A DNA stretch of 64,000 bases from Geodermatophilus nigrescens (GCF_900129495.1 NZ_FQVX01000001.1:682001-746000), one strand, 5' to 3'; counted from the first letter of the stretch, positions 13,934 to 23,152 are shown. Made by a program: numbers and translations. Notes: generated by a model not told the origin, from the letters alone.

Positions 13934-16812
13934 GCCTCAGCGCTCTCCAGCCGCTCGCACAGCAGCGACGCCCAGCGGTGCGCGGTGGCGCGGACGCCGT
14001 CGAGCAGCGCGACCGGCGCGGTGGTGCGGCCCAGCACGGCGGCGGGGTCGGCGGTCAGGTCGGTGTCCTGGACGACGAGCGCGTCGACGCGGGGGAGACC
14101 GTCGAGCCACGGGCCGACGTCCTCCGGCTTGCGGGTCGCGTCGACGACGGCCCAGACGGCGGCCGGCGAGAAGATCGCCATGACCTGCTCGAGCCAGGTG
14201 CGCCCGGCGGCCCGCATCGGGGCGTCCACCGCGACGACGGTGGGCGTCCCGGCCCGGGCGGCGTCCTGCTTGCGCTCGAGCGCGGTGTCCACGGAGGTGA
14301 TCCGGCTGCCCTCGGGCGCCAGCGCGGCGAGGTCGCCGCGGGTGGCCCACTGCAGCCGGTCGGGGTCCAGGCGCATCGAGACCGACAGCGACCGGGCCGC
14401 GGCGAGCGTCTCCACGCCGGGGCCGACCACCAGCAGCACCTCGCCGGCGCCCGCGGGGGCCGACGGCGCGGCCGGCAGGCCCCGCAGCGCCCGGGTCAGC
14501 GCCGCGTAGGTGCCGCCCGCGGCGACGTCGGCGGCGAAGGTGCCGGCGAGCAGGTCCTCGGGGACGCCGAGGCCGCGCAGCCGGGCGACGATCCCGGCGG
14601 CCTCGACCATCCGCGGGTCGACCAGCTCGCGGCCGGCGAGGCCGCGCTCGCGCACCGACGGGACGAGCACCCGGCCGGCGCGCGTGTCGACGGGCAGCCG
14701 CGTGACCGTGGCCAGCCCGGCGGGACGGCCCGGTGCCGCGACGCGGGCGACCGCCTGGCCGGGCACCGGCGGCAGACCGCGGCGCGCCGGCGGGACCGGC
14801 GGGCGGCCGAGCAGGCGCGGCACGGCGAGCTCCGTGCCCGGGGTGGGCGGCGGCAGCAGGGACAGCGGGGGCAGGACGGCGGTGGAGTCCAGCGGCAGGG
14901 GCGCCGGGTCGCTGGCGGTCGCGGCCAGCGCGAGCACCTCGGTGGCGGCCTCGATCGCGGGCTGCTCGACCGCCTCGACCTCCCACTCGTCGCTCTCGGC
15001 CGAGGCCTCGACCCACGCCGGCTCGCGGTCCATCCGCTGGGCGGTGGCCGGCACCGGGGGCCGGCCGCGGTGCACGCCGCCCTGGGTGGAGGCGCTCGCG
15101 AGCACGCCGCGCAGGATGTCGGTGAGCGCGTCGTCGGGGGTGTCGTGCGCCAGCGCGGCGCGCAGCACCTCGGCGATGGCCTCCTCGCGGCCGGTGACCG
15201 GGCCGGTGAGGTCCGCGTCGGACCAGGTCGCCACGGGCTGCGGCGCCGGGACCTCGATGGGCAGGGCGACGACGGCGGGGAGGACGTCGGTGGCGTAGTC
15301 GTCGGCCGGGGCGACCTCGAGGGCGGCCACCTCGGCCACGGGCTGCTCGACGGGGAGCTCCTCGACGGCGGCATGCTCGACGGCGGGCTCCTCGAGCGGG
15401 ACCTCCGCGACCGGGAGCTCGTCGGCCGGGCGGTCACCGAGCAGCTCGGCGACGAGCGACTCGTCGGACGCGTCCGCGACGGTCGGCTCCTCGACCTCCG
15501 CGACGGCGACCTCCGCGACGGCGGGCTCCGCGACCGGGGCGGCGGCGACCGGGACGACCGGGGTCGCGACGGCGGTTAGGGCGGGCGCGGGGTCGGCCCA
15601 CATGTCCAGGTCGGCGACGGACCGCTCGACGGCGACGTCCTCGACCGCGACGTCCTCGGCGGCCGGGTCGGCCACGACCTCGGCGACGACCTCGACCTCG
15701 GCGACGACCTCGACGGCCGGGACCGCGGGCTCCTCGACGACCGGGGCGGGCGCCTCGGCCACGGGCTCCTCGAAGGCGACCGCGACCGGCTCCTCGACGA
15801 CCGGCGCCGGCGCGGGAGCGTCCACCGGGGCGACCGGCGCGACAGCCCGAGCGGGAGCAGCGACCGGCGCGGGAGCAGCGGCAGGTGCGGGGGCGGCGGC
15901 ACGCGGGGCGGCCATCGCGGCGGCGAGGGCGGCGGCCAGCGGCATCGCCGGCGCCGGGGCGGGGGCGGACGCCGGCGTGCGCAGCACCGAGGCCGGGGCG
16001 GGGGCCGGCTCCGGCTCGACCACCGGGTCGGGCTCGGCGGCGAGCGCGGCAGCGGTGGCGTGCAGCGCGCGCAGCGCCTCGGCGGCGGACGCGGCGGCGG
16101 TGGCGGCCACGGCGTCGTCGACGGCCTCCCGCACCTCGCGGTCGCCGGCGACCACCTGGGCGAGCGCGGCGGTGAACAGCGACGGGCCCGCGGGCTCGGC
16201 CGGCGTCGCCGGCGGGCGCACCGCGGTGCGGGCCGGGCGCCGGGCGGCGGCCGGGGCGGCGGCGGGTGCCGCCTGGAACGCGGCGGTGCCCGAGGAGGGG
16301 CGCGCAGCGGCAGGAGCGGCGGCGGTGCGGGGAGCGGGTCGGGCAGCCGGCCGGGCCGCGGGACGCCGGGCGGCGCCGACCGAGGACCGGGAGTACAGGT
16401 CGACGTCGGGACCGCCGGTCGCCGCGCCGAGCAGGCCGGCGACCTCGTCGACCGGGTCGGGCAGCGTGGCCGGGCGCGCGGTGGGCCGGACCGCCGCGGG
16501 CCGGGCCGCCGCGGGGCGGGACCGGTGCATCTCGGTGGCGCGCAGGAAGGCGCCGGTGTCGGCGAGCGGGCCGGGGTCGCGGCTCAGCGCGGCCTCGATC
16601 CGGCGGGCCGACTCCGACCGCGACGCGGGGGTGCGGCGCGGCGGCTCGACGTCCTCCACCTCGGCGACGAAGCGCTCGGTGGCGAAGAAGCCCAGGACCC
16701 CGCCCGACCGGATGCGGCGGACGCCGACGATCCGGACGGCGTTGCCGTAGCGCTCGCGCGCCGCGGCGACCGCGGCCTCGGGGGTCGCCGCCTCAACGGA
16801 TGGCAACGGCAC
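13930..16812 (-). CDS. FlhF-like protein with degenerate GTPase domain
   Basis: Protein of 960 residues directly after flhA, where flhF normally sits. The N-terminus (about 5-50, ATPEAAVAAARERYGNAVRIVGVRRI) resembles the FlhF B domain start. Residues about 100-700 are Ala/Pro/Val/Glu-rich low complexity. The last 190 residues follow the SRP-GTPase layout but with key motifs lost: GPGVETLAA (about 797-805) in place of the GxxGxGKTT P-loop, VDAPMRAAGR in place of DTAGR, and VVQDTD in place of TKxD. It therefore probably cannot bind GTP normally. FlhF sets flagellar number and place. The GTG start gives a 20-bp overlap with flhA. Other options: a structural hub that merely descends from FlhF. 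Confidence 0.72.
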   Translation of the reverse strand: MPLPSVEAATPEAAVAAARERYGNAVRIVGVRRIRSGGVLGFFATERFVAEVEDVEPPRRTPASRSESARRIEAALSRDPGPLADTGAFLRATEMHRSRPAAARPAAVRPTARPATLPDPVDEVAGLLGAATGGPDVDLYSRSSVGAARRPAARPAARPAPRTAAAPAAARPSSGTAAFQAAPAAAPAAARRPARTAVRPPATPAEPAGPSLFTAALAQVVAGDREVREAVDDAVAATAAASAAEALRALHATAAALAAEPDPVVEPEPAPAPASVLRTPASAPAPAPAMPLAAALAAAMAAPRAAAPAPAAAPAPVAAPARAVAPVAPVDAPAPAPVVEEPVAVAFEEPVAEAPAPVVEEPAVPAVEVVAEVEVVAEVVADPAAEDVAVEDVAVERSVADLDMWADPAPALTAVATPVVPVAAAPVAEPAVAEVAVAEVEEPTVADASDESLVAELLGDRPADELPVAEVPLEEPAVEHAAVEELPVEQPVAEVAALEVAPADDYATDVLPAVVALPIEVPAPQPVATWSDADLTGPVTGREEAIAEVLRAALAHDTPDDALTDILRGVLASASTQGGVHRGRPPVPATAQRMDREPAWVEASAESDEWEVEAVEQPAIEAATEVLALAATASDPAPLPLDSTAVLPPLSLLPPPTPGTELAVPRLLGRPPVPPARRGLPPVPGQAVARVAAPGRPAGLATVTRLPVDTRAGRVLVPSVRERGLAGRELVDPRMVEAAGIVARLRGLGVPEDLLAGTFAADVAAGGTYAALTRALRGLPAAPSAPAGAGEVLLVVGPGVETLAAARSLSVSMRLDPDRLQWATRGDLAALAPEGSRITSVDTALERKQDAARAGTPTVVAVDAPMRAAGRTWLEQVMAIFSPAAVWAVVDATRKPEDVGPWLDGLPRVDALVVQDTDLTADPAAVLGRTTAPVALLDGVRATAHRWASLLCERLESAEA

Positions 16813-18823
16813 CGCTCACCACTCCCAGGGACTCGATCTGGGCCGTCCGGGAGACCTCCGTGTAGGAGATCACCGGCAGCCGGGGCAGGACCTGGCGGAC
16901 CAGGCGGGACAGGGCGGCGCGGACCTGGGGCGAGCACACGAGGACCGGCGCGAGGCCGAGGCTCTCGGCCTGCTCCAGGAGCCCGGTGCACCCGGTGACC
17001 AGCGCGTCGACGGAGCCGGCGTCGAGGGCCAGCACCTGGCCGCCGTCGCTGTGCCGGACCGCCTCGAGCAGCCGCTGCTCGAACGCGGGCTCGAGGGTGA
17101 GCACGTGCAGCCGCTCGTCGGGGGTGACGTAGGGGTGGCTGATCGCCGGGCCGAGCGCGGAGCGCACGGCCTCGACGAGGCCGTCGAGGTCGGTCGACGT
17201 CTTCGCCCGCAGCGACAGCGCCTCGAAGATGCGCACCAGGTCGCGGATGGAGACGTTCTCGGTGAGCAGCGCGTGCAGCACCCGCTGCACCTCGCCGAGG
17301 GTGAGCAGCGCCGGGGTGAGCTCCTCGACGACGACGGGGTGGGTGCGGCGGACCATCTCCACGAGCACCCGGACGTCCTCGCGGCCGAGGAGATCGGCGG
17401 AGTGCTGGCGCACGACCTCGGCCAGGTGGGTGGTGATGACCGAGGAGCGGTCGACGACGGTGGCGCCGGCCATCTCCGCCTGCCGCTGCAGCTCGGCGGG
17501 CACCCACTTGGCGGGCAGGCCGAACACCGGCTCGCGGGTGGGGCGGCCGGGCAGGCCGTCGAGCGCGTCGCCGATCGCCAGCACGGTGCCGGCGGGCGAG
17601 GTGCCCTTGGCCGCGGGGACGCCGTTGAGCCAGATGACGTACTGCGAGGCCGGCAGGTCGAGGTTGTCGCGGGTGCGCACGAGCGGGATGACCAGGCCGG
17701 TCTCCATCGCGACCTTCCGGCGCAGCGCCTTGACGCGGTCGAGCAGGTCGCCGCCGCGGGCGGTGTCGACCAGGTCGACGAGGTCGAAGGCCACCTCGAG
17801 CTCGAGCGGGTCGACCCGCATGCGCTCCGCGATCGCCTCGGGGGAGTCGGGCTTCGGCTCGTCGTCGGCCGGGGTGACCGTGGCGAGCTCGTCCTCGACC
17901 GGGGCCTCCTGCATGCGGGCGGCCATGAGGAGGAACAGGCCGCCGATGAGCAGGAACGGGAGCTTGGGCAGGCCCGGGATGAGGCACAGGGCCAGTGCCG
18001 CGCCGCCGGCGATGCGCACCGGCTGCTTGAACCGGCCGAGCTGGCCGAGCAGGTCGCTGCCCATGTCCCCGTCGGAGGCCGAGCGGGTGACGATGATGCC
18101 GGTCGCGGTGGACAGCAGCAGGGCGGGGATCTGGGAGACCAGGCCGTCGCCGACGGTCAGCAGCGAGTAGGTGGAGACGGCCTCGCCCACGGGCATGCCG
18201 TTCTGCATGATCCCGATCGCGAAGCCGCCGATCAGGTTGATCAGCGTGATGATGATGGCCGCGATCGCGTCGCCCTTGACGAACTTCGAGGCACCGTCCA
18301 TCGAGCCGTAGAAGTCGGCCTCGCTGGTCACCTCGGTGCGCCGCTTGCGGGCCTGCGCCTCGTTGATGAGCCCGGCGTTGAGGTCGGCGTCGATGGCCAT
18401 CTGCTTGCCGGGCATCGCGTCGAGGGTGAACCGCGCGCCGACCTCGGCGACGCGGCCGGCACCGTTGGTGATGACGACGAACTGGATGATCGTGAGGATC
18501 ACGAAGATCACCAGGCCGACGACGAGCGAGCCGCCGATCACGAAGTGCCCGAAGGCCTCGATGACCTTGCCGGCGTAGCCGTCGCTGAGCACCAGCCGCG
18601 TCGAGGAGACGTTGAGCGCCAGGCGGAACAGCGTCGCGATGAGGATCAGCGACGGGAAGACGGCGAAGTCGAGCGGGCGCTTGATCTGCATCGAGACGAG
18701 CAGGATCAGCAGCGCCGCGGTGATGTTGAAGCCCAGCAGCAGGTCGAGCACCGCCGCGGGCAGCGGCACGACCAGCATGAGGACGATCGCCACGACGCCG
18801 ATCGGCACCGCGGCCTTGGTCAT
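16793..18823 (-). CDS. flhA: flagellar export apparatus protein FlhA
   Basis: Inner-membrane component of the flagellar type III export gate, 676 residues. The N-terminal half has about eight helices (starting AAVPIGVVAIVLMLVVPLPAAV) and the conserved FHIPEP-type cytoplasmic loop region (RFTLDAMPGKQMAIDADLNAGLI, EADFYGSMDGASKFVKGDA). The C-terminal half is the cytoplasmic cargo/chaperone-docking domain. The ATG at 18823 is chosen for family length; GTGs at 18832 and 18889 are in frame. It is preceded by a 13-bp inverted repeat and overlaps the FlhF-like gene. Confidence 0.96.
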   Translation of the reverse strand: MTKAAVPIGVVAIVLMLVVPLPAAVLDLLLGFNITAALLILLVSMQIKRPLDFAVFPSLILIATLFRLALNVSSTRLVLSDGYAGKVIEAFGHFVIGGSLVVGLVIFVILTIIQFVVITNGAGRVAEVGARFTLDAMPGKQMAIDADLNAGLINEAQARKRRTEVTSEADFYGSMDGASKFVKGDAIAAIIITLINLIGGFAIGIMQNGMPVGEAVSTYSLLTVGDGLVSQIPALLLSTATGIIVTRSASDGDMGSDLLGQLGRFKQPVRIAGGAALALCLIPGLPKLPFLLIGGLFLLMAARMQEAPVEDELATVTPADDEPKPDSPEAIAERMRVDPLELEVAFDLVDLVDTARGGDLLDRVKALRRKVAMETGLVIPLVRTRDNLDLPASQYVIWLNGVPAAKGTSPAGTVLAIGDALDGLPGRPTREPVFGLPAKWVPAELQRQAEMAGATVVDRSSVITTHLAEVVRQHSADLLGREDVRVLVEMVRRTHPVVVEELTPALLTLGEVQRVLHALLTENVSIRDLVRIFEALSLRAKTSTDLDGLVEAVRSALGPAISHPYVTPDERLHVLTLEPAFEQRLLEAVRHSDGGQVLALDAGSVDALVTGCTGLLEQAESLGLAPVLVCSPQVRAALSRLVRQVLPRLPVISYTEVSRTAQIESLGVVSGAVAIR

Positions 18824-18914
18824 CCCTCGCACGGACTCCCCATCGGCAGCCGGGGGAGCGCGGCCGACCGCGGACGGCGCACCAGTCACAGCCGTCCCAC
18901 CCGCGGGCACGCCG

Positions 18915-18975
18915 AGGCACCGGATCCCTCCCGCACGTCCGGGGTCGCGGGACGCGGGGAACGGATCCGGTGCCT
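18915..18975. repeat. 13-bp inverted repeat between flhB and flhA
   Basis: AGGCACCGGATCC (18915-18927) and its exact reverse complement (18963-18975), 35 nt apart, lie in the 167-bp gap between flhB and flhA. This is the one sizeable gap in the export-gene run, so the hairpin may attenuate or process the mRNA. Confidence 0.7.
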
Positions 18976-18990
18976 GGGGGGAGGCGGGGG

Positions 18991-20139
18991 TCAGCTCGCG
19001 ATCGGTGCCCTCCGGCGGCCGGCCTTCGGGAGTCCCTCGACGTCGGGCGCCTCGAAGCCCGGCCGGTGGAACCCGCCGCGCACGCCGCGCGAGCCCAGCT
19101 GCATGACGAAGGCCAGCACCCGCGCGACCGCGGTGAACAGCTGCGGCGGCACCTCCTGGCCGAGGTCGCAGGAGGCGTGCAGCGCCCGGGCCAGCGGGAT
19201 GTCCTGCACCATCGGCACCCGCGCCTCGGCGGCCCGCTCGCGCAGCGTCGCGGCGATCTCGTCGGCGCCCTTGGCCACGACCCGCGGGGCGCCCTTCTCC
19301 GGGTCGTACTTCAGCGCCACGGCCACGTGGGTGGGGTTGACCAGCAGGACGTCGGCCTCGGCGACCTCGGCCATCATCCGGTTGCGCGACATGGCCAGCG
19401 CCACCGACTTCCGCTGCGCCTTGACGTGCGGGTCGCCCTCGGAGTTCTTGTGCTCCTGCTGGATCTCGTACTTGCTCATCTTGAGCTTGTTCATGGTCTT
19501 CACCCGGACGACGACGTAGTCGGCGACGGCGATGACGAACCCGGTGACGGCGACGACGCGGAACATCAGCACCGCGCAGTCGGCCACGGTGGCGGCCACC
19601 GCCGACAGCGGCAGCGCCCCCGACGCCGACACCAGTGCCTGTGCCCGGTCGCTGGTGACCACCACGACGGTGGCCAGCGCGACGGTCTTGATGACGGCCT
19701 TGGCCGCCTCCCACAGGCCCTGCGTGCCGAACATCCGCTTGATGCCGGGGAAGGGGTTGAGCTTCTTCAGCGTCGGCTTCATGCCCTTGGCCGACACCGT
19801 CACCCCGCCCTGCGCGGCCGACGACAGCACGCCGACCAGCATCAGCGCGATCGCGACCGGCAGCACCGTCGTCAGGAAGGCCGACAGCGCCTGGCCGAGC
19901 AGGGGGGACACCTTCGCGGCCTCGGGGTCGTCGACGACGACGCCGACCTGCACGAACAGCCGGCCGACGGCGTCGAACGCGTCGCCCACGAGCATCGGCA
20001 GCAGCGCGCTGGCGACCGCCACCCCCGCCCAGGTGCCCAGTTCCTGGGTGCGGGGGATCTGCCCTTCCTTGCGGGCTTCCTTGAGCTTCTTGGGAGTCGG
20101 CTTCTCTGTCTTCTCACCTCCCGGGCCGTCCTTGGCCAT
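18991..20139 (-). CDS. flhB: flagellar export apparatus protein FlhB
   Basis: Export-gate switch protein of 382 residues. It opens with the basic leader GEKTEKPTPKKLKEARKEGQIPRTQEL, has four membrane segments, and carries the autocleavage motif NPTH in DVLLVNPTHVAVALKYDPE (about residue 265). Cleavage between N and P switches export from rod/hook to filament substrates. The C-terminal cytoplasmic tail is somewhat extended (GGFHRPGFEAPDVEGLPKAG). The ATG overlaps the fliR stop by 1 nt. Confidence 0.97.
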   Translation of the reverse strand: MAKDGPGGEKTEKPTPKKLKEARKEGQIPRTQELGTWAGVAVASALLPMLVGDAFDAVGRLFVQVGVVVDDPEAAKVSPLLGQALSAFLTTVLPVAIALMLVGVLSSAAQGGVTVSAKGMKPTLKKLNPFPGIKRMFGTQGLWEAAKAVIKTVALATVVVVTSDRAQALVSASGALPLSAVAATVADCAVLMFRVVAVTGFVIAVADYVVVRVKTMNKLKMSKYEIQQEHKNSEGDPHVKAQRKSVALAMSRNRMMAEVAEADVLLVNPTHVAVALKYDPEKGAPRVVAKGADEIAATLRERAAEARVPMVQDIPLARALHASCDLGQEVPPQLFTAVARVLAFVMQLGSRGVRGGFHRPGFEAPDVEGLPKAGRRRAPIAS

Positions 20140-20903
20140 CAGCCGCTCCGCAGACCGACGATGGCCCGGGTGGCCTGCTCGATGAGCGCGTCGAGCGCCG
20201 TCGGGAGCAGCGGGAAGGTGAGACCCAGCAGCGACAGGGTCAGCAGGATCTTCACCGGGAAGCCGAAGGCGAAGATGTTGAGCGCCGGCGCCGCCCGCGA
20301 CAGCAGGGCCAGCGCGACGTCGGCCAGCAGCAGCACCGCGACCATCGGCCCGGCGATCTGCAGCGCGGCCAGGAACATCGCGGAGAACGCCGTCAGCACG
20401 ACCTCGCCGATGGAGTCCGACGGGAAGCCGCCGCTCACCGGCAGGCCCTCGTAGGAGGTGGCGAAGCCGCGCACCAGCATGAGGTGGCCGCCGCTGGTGA
20501 ACAGCAGCGTCGTCGCGAGCAGGTAGTGCAGCCGGCCGATGGTGGAGTTCATCGTCATCGCCAGCGGGTCGTAGGCCGGCTGCAGCGAGAAGCCGCCGGT
20601 GACGTCGAGCAGCTCGCCGGCGAACTGGACCGCGGTGAAGAACAGCTGGACGACGAAGCCGAGGGCCGCGCCGATGGCGACCTCGCTGACGGCGGTGACG
20701 ACGAGGAACCCGGTGGTCGGCTCGGGCAGCCCGGGGGCCACGCGGTCGATCAGCGCGACCGACAGCGCGAGGGCCAGGGCGCCCTTCACGGGGCCCGGGA
20801 CGGCGCGGGTGTTGAACGGTGGGGCCACCAGGACGAAGCCGGCCGCCCGGGCGGTGGCCAGCAGCAGGGCCGCGAGGGTGACCGCCGGGACCTCGAGGTC
20901 CAT
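20139..20903 (-). CDS. fliR: flagellar export protein FliR
   Basis: Polytopic inner-membrane export-gate protein of 254 residues with about six hydrophobic helices. Family marks include RAAGFVLVAPPFNTRAVPGPVKGALALALS near the N-terminus, a central GELLDVTGGFSLQPAYDP and the C-terminal GFPVKILLTLSLLGLTFPLL. It forms the gate core with FliP and FliQ. The 1-nt overlap with flhB implies coupled translation. Confidence 0.95.
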   Translation of the reverse strand: MDLEVPAVTLAALLLATARAAGFVLVAPPFNTRAVPGPVKGALALALSVALIDRVAPGLPEPTTGFLVVTAVSEVAIGAALGFVVQLFFTAVQFAGELLDVTGGFSLQPAYDPLAMTMNSTIGRLHYLLATTLLFTSGGHLMLVRGFATSYEGLPVSGGFPSDSIGEVVLTAFSAMFLAALQIAGPMVAVLLLADVALALLSRAAPALNIFAFGFPVKILLTLSLLGLTFPLLPTALDALIEQATRAIVGLRSG

Positions 20904-20908
20904 GGCGC

Positions 20909-21184
20909 TCAGGTCCTGCCGAGGAGGTGGGGCAGCGAGTCGAAGAGGTGCTCGGTGAAGCTGACCATCTCGGCGAGCACCCAGTTGCCGGTGACCAGCA
21001 GCGCGATGGAGACCGCGATCATCTTCGGCACGAACGACAGGGTCGGTTCCTGGATCTGGGTCGCGGCCTGGAACAGCGAGATGAGGAACCCGACCAGCAG
21101 TGCGGTGAGCAGGACCGGCGCGGCGACCTTGGCGCCCACGGTCATCGTCTGCACCGCGATCTCGGTGACGTCCGCGTCGGTCAT
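20909..21184 (-). CDS. fliQ: flagellar export protein FliQ
   Basis: Small two-helix export-gate protein of 91 residues, the expected length. The pattern VGAKVAAPVLLTALLVGFLISLFQAATQIQEPTLSFVPK is diagnostic, with the second helix ending in GNWVLAEM. Its ATG overlaps the fliP stop by 4 bp. Confidence 0.96.
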   Translation of the reverse strand: MTDADVTEIAVQTMTVGAKVAAPVLLTALLVGFLISLFQAATQIQEPTLSFVPKMIAVSIALLVTGNWVLAEMVSFTEHLFDSLPHLLGRT

Positions 21185-21999
21185 GAATAGCTCCCGACCA
21201 GCGCCGTGGTGATCAGCGCCCACCCGTCGACGACGACGAACAGCAGCAGCTTGAACGGCAGCGACACGATCGACGGCGGCACCATCATCATGCCCATCGC
21301 CATCAGCGAGGCGCTGACCAGCATGTCGAGCACCAGGAACGGGATGAACACGACGATCCCGATGATGAAGGCGCTCTTGAGCTCGGAGAGGACGAACGCC
21401 GGCACGAGCGTGGTCATGCTGACCGACGCGGCGTCCTCGGGCTGCTCCTCGCCGGACAGGCCGACCATGAGCTCGAGCTCGTCGTCGCGGGTGTTGGCGA
21501 GCAGGAACTCCCGCAGCGGCACGACGCCGGCGTCGTAGGCCTGGGAGACGGTCATCGCCCCGTCCATGTAGGGCTGGATCGCGACCTCGTTGACGTCGGA
21601 GAACACCGGGCCCATCACGAACAGCGTGAGGAACAGGGCGATGCCGGTGAGCACCGAGTTCGGCGGCGACTGCTGCAGGCCCAGCGCGTTGCGGGTCAGC
21701 GACAGGACGATCACGATCTTGGTGAACGAGGTGCACAGCAGCAGAACCGACGGCGCCACCGACAGCACGGTGATCGCCAGGATCAGCGTGATCGAGGTGC
21801 TGGGGCTGCCGTTGCCGACGGAGATGTCCACGCCGCCGTCGACGGCGGGGACGACGGGGGCGGTGGGAGCCGTGGGCGCGGTCGGCGCCGCGGCGGCGGG
21901 ACCGGCCAGCAGCACGCCGGCGACGGCGCAGCCGAGCAGGGCGGCCAGCACGACGGCGACCCGGCGTGCCGGGCCCCGCGCGGGTGCGGTGCGGTCCAT
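21181..21999 (-). CDS. fliP: flagellar export protein FliP
   Basis: Export-gate protein of 272 residues. A signal-like hydrophobic N-terminus with an Ala/Pro/Thr-rich spacer (about 1-55) precedes the conserved FliP core: LILAITVLSVAPSVLLLCTSFTKIVIVLSL, then NSVLTGIALFLTLFVMGPV, a periplasmic loop, and the two C-terminal helices with FIPFLVLDMLVSASLMAMGMMMVPP. It assembles the pentameric FliP ring of the gate. The ATG overlaps the fliO stop by 1 nt. Confidence 0.97.
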   Translation of the reverse strand: MDRTAPARGPARRVAVVLAALLGCAVAGVLLAGPAAAAPTAPTAPTAPVVPAVDGGVDISVGNGSPSTSITLILAITVLSVAPSVLLLCTSFTKIVIVLSLTRNALGLQQSPPNSVLTGIALFLTLFVMGPVFSDVNEVAIQPYMDGAMTVSQAYDAGVVPLREFLLANTRDDELELMVGLSGEEQPEDAASVSMTTLVPAFVLSELKSAFIIGIVVFIPFLVLDMLVSASLMAMGMMMVPPSIVSLPFKLLLFVVVDGWALITTALVGSYS

Positions 22000-22403
22000 C
22001 AGCGGCGGACCGTCCGCTCGCGGAGCTGCGAGACCAGGCCCGACCAGGCGCCGCGGTCGAGCACCGAGCCCGACAGCGCCCCGCCGGCGGCCGGCAGCGC
22101 GACCGCCGGCCGGCCCTCGGCGGGCGCCGCGGCGGCCCGCTCGGCCAGCGTCGCCTCGACGGCCTCGCCGTCGAGCTCGGCCAGCAGCGTCACCTGCTGC
22201 TCGGTCGCGCCGACCACCAGCACGCGGTCGCCGATGCGCAGCACGTTCACCGTGCTGGCCCGGCCCATCCGCTGGTGGGCGACGACCTCGACCAGGCCGC
22301 CGGAGGAGCCCAGTCCGCGCTTCTTGGCCAGGCGCGCGGCGAACCAGAGCACGCCGCCGACGAACGCCAGCGACAGCACCAGCCGGATGACCATCCACGT
22401 CAC
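21999..22403 (-). CDS. fliO: flagellar export assembly protein FliO
   Basis: Bitopic membrane protein of 134 residues. One N-terminal helix (about 2-22) is followed by a short cytoplasmic SH3-like segment, VEVVAHQRMGRASTVNVLRIGDRVLVVGATEQQVTLLAELD, the standard FliO pattern. It helps assemble the FliP ring. The rest is Ala-rich linker and a basic end. Overlaps fliN by 4 bp. Confidence 0.92.
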   Translation of the reverse strand: MTWMVIRLVLSLAFVGGVLWFAARLAKKRGLGSSGGLVEVVAHQRMGRASTVNVLRIGDRVLVVGATEQQVTLLAELDGEAVEATLAERAAAAPAEGRPAVALPAAGGALSGSVLDRGAWSGLVSQLRERTVRR

Positions 22404-23152
22404 GGGTGGGCCTGCCCGAGCTCCGCGGCGGCGTCGGTGACGATCTCGCTGATCCGCAGGCCGAAGTCCTCGTCGACGACGACGACCTCGCCCCGGGCGA
22501 TCAGCGTGCCGTTGACCAGCAGGTCGGCCGGGGCGCTGGCCGCGCGGTCGAGCTCGATCACCTCGCCGGGGTGCAGCGAGAGCAGCTCCCCGACGGTCAT
22601 GCGGGTGCGGCCGATCTCCACCGTGACCTCCATGGCCACGTGGCGCAGCAGGTCGAGGCTGCCGCGGCGCGGGCGGGGCGCGGTCGGGAGCGTGACCTGC
22701 AGGGCCAGCGTCGCGACGTGCTCGGTGCCGGCGACCAGCGGGACCGCCACGAACATGCCCTTGTCGCGCAGGCCGTCCAGGGCGGTGACCGGGTCCTCGG
22801 TGCGCTCGGAGTCCACGCGCACCCGGCCGAGGGTGGCCGCGGCCGCCTCGAGCGCCGGGCGCAGCGCGGTGGCGACGTCCATCGGGCCGACGGGGGAGTT
22901 GTCCAGCGCCTCGACCACCTCGGCCGACAGCACCAGGACGACGTCGCCGGTGATCTCGCCGGAGAGCCGGGCGCTGACGGCCGCAGTGGCGGCCGGGGGC
23001 ACCGGGACGGCGTCGGGGTCGGTGACCGCCGGGGCGGGCACCAGCTCGGTGCCGGCCGGGACGAGGGCGGCCGCGGCGGTGGCGGCCGCCACGACGACGG
23101 CGGTGATGGTCTCCGACGCCTGCTGGGCCTGGGAGTCGAGCGTGGCGGTCAT
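22400..23152 (-). CDS. fliN: flagellar motor switch protein FliN with CheC-like N-terminal region
   Basis: C-ring protein of 250 residues. The C-terminal 75 residues (about 165-240) form the SpoA/FliN domain: LLRHVAMEVTVEIGRTRMTV, then LLSLHPGEVIELDR and VNGTLIARGEVVVVDEDFGLRI. Residues about 55-160 resemble CheC/FliY-like folds (LSGEITGDVVLVLSAEVVEAL, then a helix and MFVAVPLVAGTEH), without the ExxN catalytic pattern. The first 50 residues are an Ala/Val-rich linker. So it looks FliY-like in layout but probably without phosphatase activity. Overlaps fliM and fliO by 4 bp each. Confidence 0.92.
   Translation of the reverse strand: MTATLDSQAQQASETITAVVVAAATAAAALVPAGTELVPAPAVTDPDAVPVPPAATAAVSARLSGEITGDVVLVLSAEVVEALDNSPVGPMDVATALRPALEAAAATLGRVRVDSERTEDPVTALDGLRDKGMFVAVPLVAGTEHVATLALQVTLPTAPRPRRGSLDLLRHVAMEVTVEIGRTRMTVGELLSLHPGEVIELDRAASAPADLLVNGTLIARGEVVVVDEDFGLRISEIVTDAAAELGQAHP

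Noticed and set aside
18824..18889. Longer FlhA starting at GTG 18889 or 18832
   Set aside because: Possible, but the ATG at 18823 gives the usual N-terminus and length; the extra residues look like linker. Kept as an alternative only.
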